Part shown: one piece after another, positions 15,342-24,262 of the stretch
Numbering within the stretch: position 1 is the first letter of the stretch
Layout of the letters: every line of letters starts with the position of its first letter
Assembly (NCBI GenBank): GCA_036383955.1
Contig: DASVNH010000204.1
Coordinates: 1-64,000, forward strand
Length of the DNA: 64,000 nucleotides
Direction of reading: 5' to 3'
From: JACQFK01 sp036383955
Lineage (GTDB): Bacteria > Planctomycetota > MHYJ01 > JACPRB01
Position numbers and translations under genes: made by a program
The notes under the pieces: generated by a model
The model's database searches: none
What the model saw: only the letters and a program-made list of their open reading frames with translations
Told to the model about the DNA's origin: nothing

Positions 15342-16574
15342 ATGGGTCGGCCGATCGTCTACTGCTCCGACTGCGGCCGCAGCCTCCGCGAAGACGACTT
15401 CCTGAAGAACCTCGCCTCCAACTTCGACAACCGGCCTTACTGCTCGACGTGCCGGAAGGTCGAGGCTCCTCCGCCCGTCACCCCCTCGGCGCGCCCCACC
15501 CCGCCGTCCTCCGCGCGGACCCCCAAGCCTTTCGCCGCGGCGCCGGCGAAGTCGTCCAAGCCGGTCGTGGCGGCCGTTCTGGTCGGGGCCGTGCTGTTCC
15601 TGCTGATCCTGGGCGTGACGCTCAGCGGTCGACGTCCTTCCCCCGCCCCCGAGCCCGAAAAGGTCGAAGCGCCGCCGCCCCCTCCGCCTCCGCGCAAGGA
15701 GGCCGTCGATCGCGTCGCCGCGGAGAAGGAGCGCGCCGAGCGCTTCGAGCGCTACCTCAAGGACATCCGCGCGGCCCTGGACGACGCGCGCTTCGACGAC
15801 CGTCGCGAGGAGATCCGCGCGATGATCGCCAAGGCGGGCGAGCTGGCCGGCGCGCGGCAGGCGGAAGTCGACGGCCTCAGCGCGCTCTTCACCCGCCGGA
15901 GCCGCGAGACGGGCCTGCGGAAGGGGCTGATCGGGCATTGGAGGCTCGACGACCTGAGCGGCACGGCCGCGGCCGACGCCTCCGGGTCCGGCTTCACCGG
16001 CAAGGTGGTCGGCAAAGGGAAATGGACGGCCGCGCGCGTGGCCAGCGGCTTCGAGGCGAGCGGCGCGGGCGAGCACATCGAGCTGCCCGACGCGCCGGTC
16101 TTGAAGACGCTGCAAGGCGGGCCGCATACGCTCGCGCTCTGGTACCAGCCGAAGGAGCTGCCGACGGGCGACGGCCCGCTGCACGCCCTCGTCTGCAAAC
16201 CGGGCCATCACAGCGGCCTGCAGTATCTGGCACAGGGGCGCTTTCGGCATGAGCTCTGGCTGGCCGCGGGCAAGCAGATCACCCTTGTGAGCGACACTCC
16301 GTCCCCGCCCGGGCGGTTCTACCACGTGGCCTGCGCGGTGGACACGGAAGCCGGCCAGGCCGTGCTCTACGTCGACGGGGTCAAGGTGAAGGACGCGACC
16401 TGGCCCAAGGCCGCGATGCGCGGCAACTCGGATCGCTGGCGCATCGGGGTCGCGCACCCGAAGGAACAGAAGTACTGGGGGCCGGCGAAGGGCGTTCTCG
16501 ACGACGTCCGCCTCTACTCCCGCTCCCTCAGCGCCGAGGAAATCCGCTTCCTCTACGACTCCGCCCCCCGCTAG
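15342..16574 (+). CDS. Zinc-ribbon, single-span membrane protein with C-terminal LamG domain
   Basis: 410 residues. Residues 1-40 hold two CxxC pairs (CSDCGRS and CSTCRK), a zinc ribbon. A Pro/Ala-rich linker, one transmembrane helix (about 73-93, AAVLVGAVLFLLILGVTL), a Pro-rich stretch and a charged helical region follow. The last 205 residues (from GHWRLDDLSGTAAADASG) are a concanavalin-like LamG fold (VALYVDGVKV-type core, DDVRLYSRSLSAEEI). Topology implies a cytoplasmic zinc ribbon and an extracytoplasmic carbohydrate-binding-like domain. Its TAG stop shares CTAG with the convergent gene's stop. Confidence 0.7.
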   Translation: MGRPIVYCSDCGRSLREDDFLKNLASNFDNRPYCSTCRKVEAPPPVTPSARPTPPSSARTPKPFAAAPAKSSKPVVAAVLVGAVLFLLILGVTLSGRRPSPAPEPEKVEAPPPPPPPRKEAVDRVAAEKERAERFERYLKDIRAALDDARFDDRREEIRAMIAKAGELAGARQAEVDGLSALFTRRSRETGLRKGLIGHWRLDDLSGTAAADASGSGFTGKVVGKGKWTAARVASGFEASGAGEHIELPDAPVLKTLQGGPHTLALWYQPKELPTGDGPLHALVCKPGHHSGLQYLAQGRFRHELWLAAGKQITLVSDTPSPPGRFYHVACAVDTEAGQAVLYVDGVKVKDATWPKAAMRGNSDRWRIGVAHPKEQKYWGPAKGVLDDVRLYSRSLSAEEIRFLYDSAPR

Positions 16575-19414
16575 CGCGGCGAAACGAACCGGCTGATTCG
16601 CCGCGCCCCCAGGAGGAGCAGGACCAGGAGCGCCTCCAGGCCCGTCGCGCCGCACCGGCCGCCGCCCTCCGAGTCCTCGACCGGCGCGCTCCCGCTCTCC
16701 TCGCCGGTCAAGCCGGGATCGGAGGGAGCGGAGGCCGAGCGGAGCGCGGCGCCGCCGTCGACGACCGTGAAGGAGACGGTCATCGACGTCCCGGCGGTGC
16801 CCGTGGCGCCGGAACCGGTGAAGGGCGTCGCCGTCATCGAGTGGCTGCCGACGGAGGGCGTCCAGGCGTAGTAGTTGCCCGAGGTGTCGCCCGCGAGCGC
16901 GAAGGGCGGGCTGCTTTCGACCCGGACGTTCGGGTTCGCGTCGTAGCCGAAGCGGACGCTCGCGGCACCGGACGCGTTCGCGCGGATGTTCAGATTCCGC
17001 GCGGCGTTCAGGTCGATCGACTGGCCCGACGTGAGGGGGCCGATGTCGGCGTCCGTGTCCGCGTTCACGAGCGTGAAGCTCGACACGACGGGTCCGCCCA
17101 CGGTGATCGTGATCGCGGAGGATGTCGAGCTGGCCGCGTCGTTGTCGGTCGCCCGGGCCGTCAGCGTGTACGTGCCCGCGGGGACCGCCGTCCACGTGAA
17201 GGCATAGGGAGTCGTCGTATCCATGCCCAGCACGGACGTGCCGCGCAGGAAGTCGACGAACGCGACGCTTCCGTCGGGATCGGAGGCCGTCGCCGTGATC
17301 GTGATCGTCGCGCCCGCCGCGAAGGTCGCGCCGTTCCCGGGCGAGGTGATCGCGACGGCGGGCGGCGCGTTGGACGCGTCGTCGACGACCGTGAAGCTCA
17401 CGCTGAGGGGCGTCCCGGCGCTCCCGGTCGCGCCCGCGCCGCTGTAGGCCGTCGCCGTGATCGTGTGCCCGCCGGTCGACGGCGTCCAGGGGTTGTAGTT
17501 TCCCGCCGTGTCGCCTTCGATGGCGAAGGGGGCGGCGCTTTCGACGCGGTAGCTCGGATTGGCGTCGTACCCGAAGCGGACGCTCGCGCCGCTGGTGTTG
17601 GCGCGCACGCTGAGGTTGGGCAGCGTGGCGAGATTGAGCGTCTGGCCCGGCGTCAGAGGCCCGATATCCGTGTCCGTGTCCGCGTTGACGAGGGTCAGGC
17701 TGGCGACGGCCGGACCGCCTCCGGTGCCGCCGGTGAGGGCGACCAGGGCCGCCCAGTCGCCGGAGCCCGGCGGATTGCCGAGGGAGCGCGAGCCGGGGCC
17801 CGTGAGGGTCGGGCCGCTCACCAGGCCTCCGCCCGTCCGCGGATTGAACCAGCGGACGCCGTAGGTGCCGCTGCCGACGTTGAGGCTCGCGGCGCCGCCG
17901 TTGGGCAGATAGACGGCGTAGACCTCCCCGCCCTTGCTCAGGCACCAGCCCGTCGAGACAAGCCCGTCGTTCGGCGTCATGTCCTGGAACGGGATCTGGC
18001 GGAAGAAGTCGAGCGCGTGCCGCGTCAGGTTCCACATGTTGTCGCGGGAACGCCAGTCCTCGCAGGTCAGGTCCGTGTGGGGATGGCCGTAGCCGAAGTA
18101 CCACTCGACCCCCGCCCCGCCGCCCATGAGGTTGCCCCAAAGCCCGTTCTTGCGCGGGTTGTCGTGGTTGAGGTCCTCCGCGTCGGTCAGCACGCCGTCG
18201 TTGGCCGGTCCGATCTCGTCGAGGGAGACGAACCAGCGGCGCCCGTTCGCCGCCGAGCGCTGCACCCACTTCACGGTCTCCGCGTGGGTCTGATTCGCCG
18301 CGCCCATCTGCAGCGACGGCCCTTCATAGGCCGCGTGCCCGAGCAGCGGGGTGTACACCGCGTCGTACTGGCCCGGGAAGGTGTGCACCACGACGGGGTT
18401 GTCGTAAGGATCGAGCGAGCGGAGATGGGAGGCGAACGCCTTCCTTTCCGCGTCCGTGTTCGTGTTCTCCTCGCCGATGTTCCAGACCACGGCCAGATGA
18501 TGCGCCAGGCGCGCGACCAGCTCGCGGTAGTAGATCCTCCGCTGCGTGCCCAGCGCGCCGCCGTCGAGCAGCTGGTCGTTCTCCGTCTCCTGCGTCACCA
18601 CGTGGAGCATCAGGCCCAGCCGGTCCATGTGGGAGAACACGATCTCCCACTGGTCGAGCTTGGAGACGTCGAAGCGGTAGCGTTCGGTGTCCGACGTCCA
18701 GGGCCACACGTCCCGGCCGTCGCCCTGCACGTTCATCGTGAGGAAATAGACCGAATTCATGCCCTTCCCCGAGAGGTAGTTGAGCGCGCCGATGAGGTTC
18801 TTGCCCTTCGACCCCTTCCAGACCGGGTCGCCCGTCCGCCAGTCGCCGGCGTGCGGGGCGTAGGCGTGCTTCGCGGGCGTGCCGTCGAAGTCGGCGTAGG
18901 CCAGGAGGTTCTCCGGGCTGTCGGCCCCGCCCTTCAGGAAGAACTCGCCCGTGCGGGCGAACTGGAGCTGGTGCCGGCCGACGTAGCGGAGACGTCCCTT
19001 GCCGCGGTGGTCCCGGCCGCCTTTGTCGGTCGCGGCGACGGTGAACGAGCCGGCGGCGCCGTTGAACGACGTCCCGCTTCCCGCAGCGGGGTCGGTCGAC
19101 GCGGCGATGTCGGTGCCCGTCCGGAACGAGGCCGCGTACGTCCACGTGCCTTCCTCGTCCGGGCAGAAGCGGACGCGCCATTTGTTGCCGCTCGCGGCGG
19201 AGCTCTCCGCCGCGTTGCCGTCGGCCGCGTAGAAGCCGGGCACGCGGATGGAACGCGAGCCCTTGCTGAACGTGACGTCCAGCCGGTAGTCCCGGAACGG
19301 GTTCGGCGTCGCGCCCTCGGATGTCGAAGGGCCGTCGAACGTCACCGTGACCCGGTGCCAGGCCTTCGTCTCGCCCGAAACCGTGCCCTGGAGCAACAGC
19401 AGCAGCGTCAGCAT
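16571..19414 (-). CDS. Large secreted glycosidase-like protein (DUF5060, Ig-like repeats, C-terminal sorting tag)
   Basis: 947 residues. Signal peptide MLTLLLLLQ, then a DUF5060 beta-sandwich (about 15-110, including GTWTYAASF), a TIM-barrel-like region (about 150-450: LNYLSGKGMNSVYFLTMNVQGD, VVWNIGEENTN) and a segment like the collagen-binding domain found after DUF4038 enzymes (VYAVYLPNGG). Two near-identical beta modules starting LVNADTD-x-DIGPLT flank an Ig-like domain (VAITSPGNGATF). The C-terminus, GGGRCGATGLEALLVLLLL followed by GARR, looks like a Cys-containing surface-sorting tag. Likely acts on a polysaccharide. It lies 78 bp downstream of the FecR-like gene in the same orientation. 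An upstream TTG is possible, but ATG 19414 has a G-rich site. Confidence 0.75.
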   Translation of the reverse strand: MLTLLLLLQGTVSGETKAWHRVTVTFDGPSTSEGATPNPFRDYRLDVTFSKGSRSIRVPGFYAADGNAAESSAASGNKWRVRFCPDEEGTWTYAASFRTGTDIAASTDPAAGSGTSFNGAAGSFTVAATDKGGRDHRGKGRLRYVGRHQLQFARTGEFFLKGGADSPENLLAYADFDGTPAKHAYAPHAGDWRTGDPVWKGSKGKNLIGALNYLSGKGMNSVYFLTMNVQGDGRDVWPWTSDTERYRFDVSKLDQWEIVFSHMDRLGLMLHVVTQETENDQLLDGGALGTQRRIYYRELVARLAHHLAVVWNIGEENTNTDAERKAFASHLRSLDPYDNPVVVHTFPGQYDAVYTPLLGHAAYEGPSLQMGAANQTHAETVKWVQRSAANGRRWFVSLDEIGPANDGVLTDAEDLNHDNPRKNGLWGNLMGGGAGVEWYFGYGHPHTDLTCEDWRSRDNMWNLTRHALDFFRQIPFQDMTPNDGLVSTGWCLSKGGEVYAVYLPNGGAASLNVGSGTYGVRWFNPRTGGGLVSGPTLTGPGSRSLGNPPGSGDWAALVALTGGTGGGPAVASLTLVNADTDTDIGPLTPGQTLNLATLPNLSVRANTSGASVRFGYDANPSYRVESAAPFAIEGDTAGNYNPWTPSTGGHTITATAYSGAGATGSAGTPLSVSFTVVDDASNAPPAVAITSPGNGATFAAGATITITATASDPDGSVAFVDFLRGTSVLGMDTTTPYAFTWTAVPAGTYTLTARATDNDAASSTSSAITITVGGPVVSSFTLVNADTDADIGPLTSGQSIDLNAARNLNIRANASGAASVRFGYDANPNVRVESSPPFALAGDTSGNYYAWTPSVGSHSMTATPFTGSGATGTAGTSMTVSFTVVDGGAALRSASAPSDPGLTGEESGSAPVEDSEGGGRCGATGLEALLVLLLLGARRISRFVSPR

Positions 19415-19492
19415 GCGCAACCCCCCATATGGGCTCGTCCCATGGGCTAGCCCCCGGGGGGCCGGCGCGTGCTGCGCAAAATCGTAAAAGAA

Positions 19493-21025
19493 CTAAGGTT
19501 TTCGGTAGTCCTCGTCCCGGGGCCGGTCGTCGGGATCCGGCGTCAGGCACAGGACGTCGAGCCGCGTCGAAAGCTTCAGCGAGGGGGTTTCGACGGCGTC
19601 GCGCGGCCGGATCCGCAGAAGGTGGCGGCCTTTCGTGAGGGAAAGCTTGAGGCCCGCCGGCTCGCCCCGTTCGATCGTGCCGTCGCCGGCCCAGTGCCAG
19701 CGGCGGTAGTAGCCCTTGTGGTTGCCGAAGACCTTCTCGGCGCCGCCGTCGACGCTGACGAAGAAGCTGTTGGGGTCGTTGTCGGGCCCGAAGACCTGGC
19801 TTCCGGTCGCGGGGTGGAACATCCGCCCCCAGAGGCGCCAGTCGCCGTCGTGGGGGACGTCGACCGCGAACGTCGCCGCGCCGCCCTCGTCGCCGTTCGC
19901 CGCCAGGAAGCGGCCGCCCCAGGACTTGAGCGTCCGGGCGTCGACGGCCGCGAAAAGCGGCTCGGCCGTCAGCGCGCCGTCGAGGCGGCCCCGGGTCATC
20001 GGCGCGCGCAGCTCGGCGGCGCCGGCGGCGATCCAGATCGGCCCGATCGCGCGCAGGTTCGCCCACTCGAGGAGGCGGTCGGCGGCGACGGCCTCCGGCT
20101 TCGAGGCCGCCCCCTTGACGAGGCGCGAGCGCTGGCCCGCTTCGAGCATCTGGCCCGCGACGTCGACGCGGCCGCGCGAAACGACGACGGTCGCGCCCGA
20201 GGCCTGGGTCTTGACGGAGAACATCGTGCCGCGCACGGCGGCGCTCCCGTGAGCGGTCTCGACGGCGAAGGTCCGTCCCTTCCGGACGGAGCAGGCGACT
20301 TCCCCGTCATGGAGGCGGATGGCGAGTTCGCTCTCCGCGCTGACGGACGCGCCGGCGCGAAGGACGATCTGAGTCTCGTCGGCGATCTCGAGCTGCACGA
20401 GGCCCAGCCGGCACGTGACGGCCTGGCCGGTCAGGACCGCGTCGCCCTTCTTCACGTCCGCGCTTCCCGTGACGCGGACGACGCGCGCGAACTCCTTCGC
20501 GGGCGCGGGGGCCTCGACGATCGTCGGCCGCGGCGGCGGAGCCGGCGCGGGGGCCGGCGGAGCCGGGGGCGTGGGCGGAGTTACCAACGTGCCGGTCCGT
20601 TTCGGAACCGGCGGCGGCGGAGGGACGAGGTCCTTGGGGCGCTCGATGGGCGGCAGCGGCGGCGGTTCGGGCTCGGGCGCCGGGTCCGGCAGGCGGGTGA
20701 CGGGCGTCTCGCGCGGCTTCAGCGGGGCCGGACGGTGGAGCGCGTAACCGACCACGAGGGCGAAGAGCGCCGCGGCCGCCGCCGCCAGCGCGATCCGGCC
20801 GCCTCCACCGGTGGCGGGCGTGAGGCGTCGAACGCGGATCCGGCGGGTCGTGGGACGCTTCCGCCGGCGCGCCGCCTCCTCGCGAATGACGTCGAAAATC
20901 GCATCCCGCGTCGCCTTTGACGGCTCCAGGCTCTCCGGTCGGAGCCACGCGGCACAGTCGGCGCAGGTCTGGGCATGGGACCGAAAATCCGGCGCATCCA
21001 GGTCGGTCCATCGGCCGCACATCAT
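19493..21025 (-). CDS. FecR-type transmembrane anti-sigma-like sensor with C-terminal carbohydrate-binding-like domain
   Basis: 510 residues. The N-terminus carries a zinc anti-sigma-like motif (His17, Cys21, Cys24: HAQTCADC), then one transmembrane helix (about 78-96) and a Pro-rich linker (97-190). A FecR domain follows (about 205-310, VTGSADVKKGDAV, IRLHDGEVACSV, VRGTMFSVKT). The last 150 residues (FAVDVPHDGDWRLWGRMF, RRWHWAGDGTIERGEPAGLKL, KGRHLLRIRPRD) resemble a CBM6/35-like beta-sandwich. It begins 4 bp after the ECF sigma stop, so it should hold that sigma factor at the membrane and release it on an outside signal, perhaps glycan. Confidence 0.75.
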   Translation of the reverse strand: MMCGRWTDLDAPDFRSHAQTCADCAAWLRPESLEPSKATRDAIFDVIREEAARRRKRPTTRRIRVRRLTPATGGGGRIALAAAAAALFALVVGYALHRPAPLKPRETPVTRLPDPAPEPEPPPLPPIERPKDLVPPPPPVPKRTGTLVTPPTPPAPPAPAPAPPPRPTIVEAPAPAKEFARVVRVTGSADVKKGDAVLTGQAVTCRLGLVQLEIADETQIVLRAGASVSAESELAIRLHDGEVACSVRKGRTFAVETAHGSAAVRGTMFSVKTQASGATVVVSRGRVDVAGQMLEAGQRSRLVKGAASKPEAVAADRLLEWANLRAIGPIWIAAGAAELRAPMTRGRLDGALTAEPLFAAVDARTLKSWGGRFLAANGDEGGAATFAVDVPHDGDWRLWGRMFHPATGSQVFGPDNDPNSFFVSVDGGAEKVFGNHKGYYRRWHWAGDGTIERGEPAGLKLSLTKGRHLLRIRPRDAVETPSLKLSTRLDVLCLTPDPDDRPRDEDYRKP

Positions 21026-21029
21026 GGGG

Positions 21030-21560
21030 TTAGCCCCCCTCCCCCTCGCCGCGTGCTGTGGAATCAGCGCCCATCGCAACCCTCAGGGCCTCAAGGGCAT
21101 AGCGCATCCGGCTCCGGGCGGTGGCCTCCGAGACGCCGGTGATCTCGGCCACGGCGGCATAGTCGAGATTCTGATGGAGGCGCAAGATCACCACCTCCTT
21201 GAGATGCGGCGGAAGGGTGTCGAGAGCCCGGTTGAGCTTCGCCGTGTCGGGCGGCACGCTCGCGGAGGACGTCGGACGCGCGATCGCCGACTCCCGCCGC
21301 CGCCGGGCGACGGCCTCGTCGGTCGCGAGGCTGTGGGCGATCCGGAAGAGGTACGACGCGAGCTTGCCTTCGGGCCGGTACTGCTCGAGGCGGCGGAAGA
21401 AGTGGGTGAAGACATCCTGCACGACGTCCTCCGCCGCGTCGCGGTCTCCGGAAAGGCGGACCGCGTAGGCGAGAAGCCGGCTCGCATAGCGGCGGTACAA
21501 CTCCGCCATCGCGTCCCCCGACCCCTCGCGCGCCGCCCGGGCCAGCGCGTCGTCGTCCAT
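21030..21560 (-). CDS. ECF RNA polymerase sigma factor
   Basis: 176 residues. Sigma region 2 (LLAYAVRLSGDRDAAEDVVQ, FRIAHSLATDEAVARR) and region 4 (LDTLPPHLKEVVILRLHQN, YAAVAEITGVSEATARSRM) with its helix-turn-helix are both clear. It is the first gene of a minus-strand operon with the FecR-type sensor and the large glycosidase-like protein. I used ATG 21560 (MDDDALARAAREG) rather than the start 21 bp upstream because homology begins here. A GATAAG box lies 13 bp upstream. Confidence 0.9.
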   Translation of the reverse strand: MDDDALARAAREGSGDAMAELYRRYASRLLAYAVRLSGDRDAAEDVVQDVFTHFFRRLEQYRPEGKLASYLFRIAHSLATDEAVARRRRESAIARPTSSASVPPDTAKLNRALDTLPPHLKEVVILRLHQNLDYAAVAEITGVSEATARSRMRYALEALRVAMGADSTARGEGEGG

Positions 21561-21620
21561 GGTCCGGGAAGAACTTATCACGACCGTTCCTCCCGGAGGG
21601 ACTTTTCGCCCGTCGGATCG

Positions 21621-21626
21621 TATGCT
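21621..21626 (+). promoter_or_regulatory. -10 element TATGCT, 7 bp before an ATG
   Basis: TATGCT-AGGCGGA-ATG in front of the first lipoprotein sulfatase. The spacer contains a purine-rich AGGCGGA, so either leaderless or very short-leader initiation is possible. Confidence 0.45.
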
Positions 21627-21633
21627 AGGCGGA

Positions 21634-22869
21634 ATGTCCCGGGCCCTCCCGCTGCTCCTCCTGGCCGGCTGCGTCCTTCCGGAGTTCGAGGAGGATCAGG
21701 CGCCGCCGCCGCCCAACGTGCTGATGATCGTCGGCGACGACCAGAGCTGGACCGACTTCGGCTTCATGGGCCACCCGCACATCAGGACGCCGCATCTCGA
21801 CCGCCTGGCCGCGGAAAGCCTGACCTACGTGAACGGCTACGTGCCGACCTCCCTCTGCCGCGCGAGCCTCGCCACGATCCTGACCGGCCAGTACGCGCAC
21901 CGGCACCGCATCTGCTGCAACGATCCGCCCGACGGCACGGCCCGCGAGGCGATGCATCCGTTCATGCAGAACGCGCCCACGATCCCCCGGCTGCTGCGGG
22001 CGCGGGACGTCCGCAGCTTCCAGACCGGTAAATTCTGGGAAGGCCACTACTCCAACGGCGGCTTCACCCACGGCATGACCGAGAAGGGGCGGCACGGCGA
22101 GGACGGCCTCAAGATCGGGCGCGACACCCTGCGGCCGATCTACGACTTCATCGAGGCGGACCGCTCGAAGCCCTTCTTCGTCTGGTACGCGCCGATGCTG
22201 CCGCACGAGCCGCACAACCCGCCCGACCGCCTCCTGAAGAAGTACCTCGCGGAGGATCGCGACGTCCGCCTTTCGAAGTACTGGGCCATGTGCGAGTGGT
22301 TCGACGAGACGGTCGGCGAGCTCCTCAGCTGGCTGGAGCTGCGCGGCCTGAGCGACAACACCCTCGTCGTCTTCATGATCGACAACGGCTGGATCCAGGA
22401 GACCGGGCCCCGCAAGACCACGCGCGGGAACTTCGCCCCCAAGAGCAAGATGTCGCCCTACGACGGCGGCCTGCGCACCCCCGTCCTGATCCGCTGGCCG
22501 GGCCATGTGAAGCCCGAGCGCCGCGAAGACCTCGTCTCCACGGTGGACGTCGCCCCCACGATCCTCAACGCCTGCGGCGTCGCCCCGCCCCCCGCCATGG
22601 ACGGCGCCGACCTCCTCCGCCGCGGGCGGTCCATGGTCTTCGGCGATCTCTACACGCACACGGCCGTCGACCTTGAGAAGCCCGCGCTGAACCTCACCCA
22701 CCGCTGGGTGCGCCGCGGCGACTGGAAGCTCATCCTGCCGGTGGCCGGGCCGGCGGAGCTGTACGATGTCCGGAGCGACCCCTTCGAAACCAAGGACCGG
22801 GCGACGGCCGACGCCGGCCGCGTCGCGGAGTTGACCAAGGTCCTGGATGCCTGGTGGTCTGGGCGTTGA
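21634..22869 (+). CDS. Sulfatase lipoprotein with a non-canonical CxAxL active-site motif
   Basis: 411 residues. MSRALPLLLLAGC is a lipoprotein signal (Cys13). NVLMIVGDDQSWTDFGFMG holds the N-terminal metal Asp pair; the formylglycine motif is CRASLATILTG with Cys75, where the usual Arg of C-x-P/A-x-R is Leu79. VVFMIDNGW supplies the later metal site; LYDVRSDPFETKD is the common sulfatase C-terminus. It should hydrolyse a sulfate ester on the cell surface after maturation by a formylglycine-generating enzyme, which is not in the window. A tandem second sulfatase follows beyond a 46-bp palindrome. Confidence 0.88.
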   Translation: MSRALPLLLLAGCVLPEFEEDQAPPPPNVLMIVGDDQSWTDFGFMGHPHIRTPHLDRLAAESLTYVNGYVPTSLCRASLATILTGQYAHRHRICCNDPPDGTAREAMHPFMQNAPTIPRLLRARDVRSFQTGKFWEGHYSNGGFTHGMTEKGRHGEDGLKIGRDTLRPIYDFIEADRSKPFFVWYAPMLPHEPHNPPDRLLKKYLAEDRDVRLSKYWAMCEWFDETVGELLSWLELRGLSDNTLVVFMIDNGWIQETGPRKTTRGNFAPKSKMSPYDGGLRTPVLIRWPGHVKPERREDLVSTVDVAPTILNACGVAPPPAMDGADLLRRGRSMVFGDLYTHTAVDLEKPALNLTHRWVRRGDWKLILPVAGPAELYDVRSDPFETKDRATADAGRVAELTKVLDAWWSGR

Positions 22870-22873
22870 CGTT

Positions 22874-22919
22874 CTGACGCGGTCATTTCGTCAACGCGTT
22901 GACGAAATGACCGCGTCAG
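22874..22919. terminator. 46-bp perfect palindrome between two sulfatase genes
   Basis: The two 23-bp arms are exact complements, meeting at CAACG/CGTTG; 22874-22879 reads CTGACG and 22914-22919 CGTCAG. Outside it a further GTTGA/TCAAC pair is separated by 4 unpaired bases. It begins 4 bp after the stop of the first sulfatase and would make a very strong RNA hairpin. It lacks a U-tract, so terminator function is inferred from position. Confidence 0.6.
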
Positions 22920-22942
22920 TTTATCAACACGTGGAGCGGACG

Positions 22943-24262
22943 ATGAAGCGAGCCTCTTTCCTGGTCCTCCTGGCCGCGTGCGGCGGCGGCGCGGACGTCG
23001 TCGACAACGCCCCCAAGAAGCCGAGCTTCGTGCTGATGGTCGCCGACGACCAGCGCTGGGACACGATCGGCCATCCGATCCTCAAGACGCCGAACCTGGA
23101 CCGCCTCGCCTCGGAAGGCGTGCTCTTCCGCAACGCGTTCGTCACCACGTCGATCTGCGCCATCTCCCGCGCCAGCATCATGAGCGGGCGTCTCGCGCGC
23201 AATCACAAGGTCGGCGACTTCGCCACCGCGCTGCCGGAGGACGTCGCCACCTTCCCCGCCATCCTGAAGAAAGGCGGCTGGCGCACGGGCTGCTTCGGCA
23301 AATGGGGCATCGGCGGCAAGCCGCCCGCCGACGTGTTCGACGTCTGGGACGCCTGGGGCGGCCAGGGCGCCTTCTTCCACGGCGAGACCCACAACTCGGA
23401 GTGGCTCGCGCGGCGCGCCGAGGAGTTCATCCAGTCCACGCCGCGCGGGCAGCCCTTCTGCCTGGTCATCCTCTTCAAGGCGCCCCACGACCCCTATCAG
23501 CCCGACCCGCGCGACGCGGAGCTCTTCAAGGAGGTCGACTTCCCCGCGCCCGCCTCCGACTGGGCGAAGCTGCCCGACTTCCTGAGGACGTCGGAAGCCC
23601 GCACGCGCCACGACAAATGGACCGGCAAGGCCGGCTACGCGGAGTTCGTGCGGAACTACCTGCGCTGCGTGGCGGGCGTCGACCGCGCGGTCGGGAAGAT
23701 CACGGGGGCGATCGACGCCGCGGGCCGCGGCTCCGAGACGCTCGTCGCGTACACGTCGGACAACGGCTTCCTGCTCGGCGAGCACGGGCTGATCGAAAAG
23801 TGGCAGATGTGGGAGGAGTCGATCCGCGTGCCGCTGATCGTGAAGGCGCCCTGGACGTCGCCCTCCATGCGCGGCCGGAAGGTGGACGCGATGGCGCTGA
23901 ACATCGACCTGGCGCCGACGATCGTCGACTGGTCGGGCGAGGCCGCGCCCGCCGAGTTCGACGGCCGCTCGCTGCGCCGGCTCCTGGTCGGGCAGGCTTC
24001 GTCGTGGCGCACGGAATTCCTCTACGAGCACCACTTCCACTACGGCGGGAAGATCCCGCGGACGGAGGGCCTGCGCACCGAGCGCTGGAAGTACGTGACC
24101 TACTTCGACGTGAACCCGCCCTTCGAGCAGCTCTTCGACCTCAAGGAAGACCCGCGCGAGCAGCGCAACCTCGCGCTCGAGGGCTCCGACCAGCTGGCCA
24201 CGATGCGCACCCGCTACCGGCAGGCCGTCGGCGGCCTCGCCCCGCCCGTCGTCCCCAAATGA
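22943..24262 (+). CDS. Sulfatase lipoprotein
   Basis: 439 residues. MKRASFLVLLAACGGG is a lipoprotein signal (Cys13). Metal-site Asp residues lie in FVLMVADDQRWD; the formylglycine motif is ICAISRASIMSG (Cys72, Arg76), with Ile in place of the usual Pro/Ala. VAYTSDNGFLLGEHGLIEKW and LFDLKEDPREQRNL are typical of heparan/mucin-type sulfatases. The ATG 22943 is chosen for the signal peptide; an upstream frame runs through the palindrome. Its stop overlaps the next gene (ATGA). Likely removes sulfate from glycans at the cell surface. Confidence 0.9.
   Translation: MKRASFLVLLAACGGGADVVDNAPKKPSFVLMVADDQRWDTIGHPILKTPNLDRLASEGVLFRNAFVTTSICAISRASIMSGRLARNHKVGDFATALPEDVATFPAILKKGGWRTGCFGKWGIGGKPPADVFDVWDAWGGQGAFFHGETHNSEWLARRAEEFIQSTPRGQPFCLVILFKAPHDPYQPDPRDAELFKEVDFPAPASDWAKLPDFLRTSEARTRHDKWTGKAGYAEFVRNYLRCVAGVDRAVGKITGAIDAAGRGSETLVAYTSDNGFLLGEHGLIEKWQMWEESIRVPLIVKAPWTSPSMRGRKVDAMALNIDLAPTIVDWSGEAAPAEFDGRSLRRLLVGQASSWRTEFLYEHHFHYGGKIPRTEGLRTERWKYVTYFDVNPPFEQLFDLKEDPREQRNLALEGSDQLATMRTRYRQAVGGLAPPVVPK

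Noticed and set aside
16841..19450. An 869-codon plus-strand open frame opposite the glycosidase-like gene
   Set aside because: Low-complexity Arg/Val/Asp composition without motifs; the minus-strand gene has signal peptide, repeats and a sorting tag.
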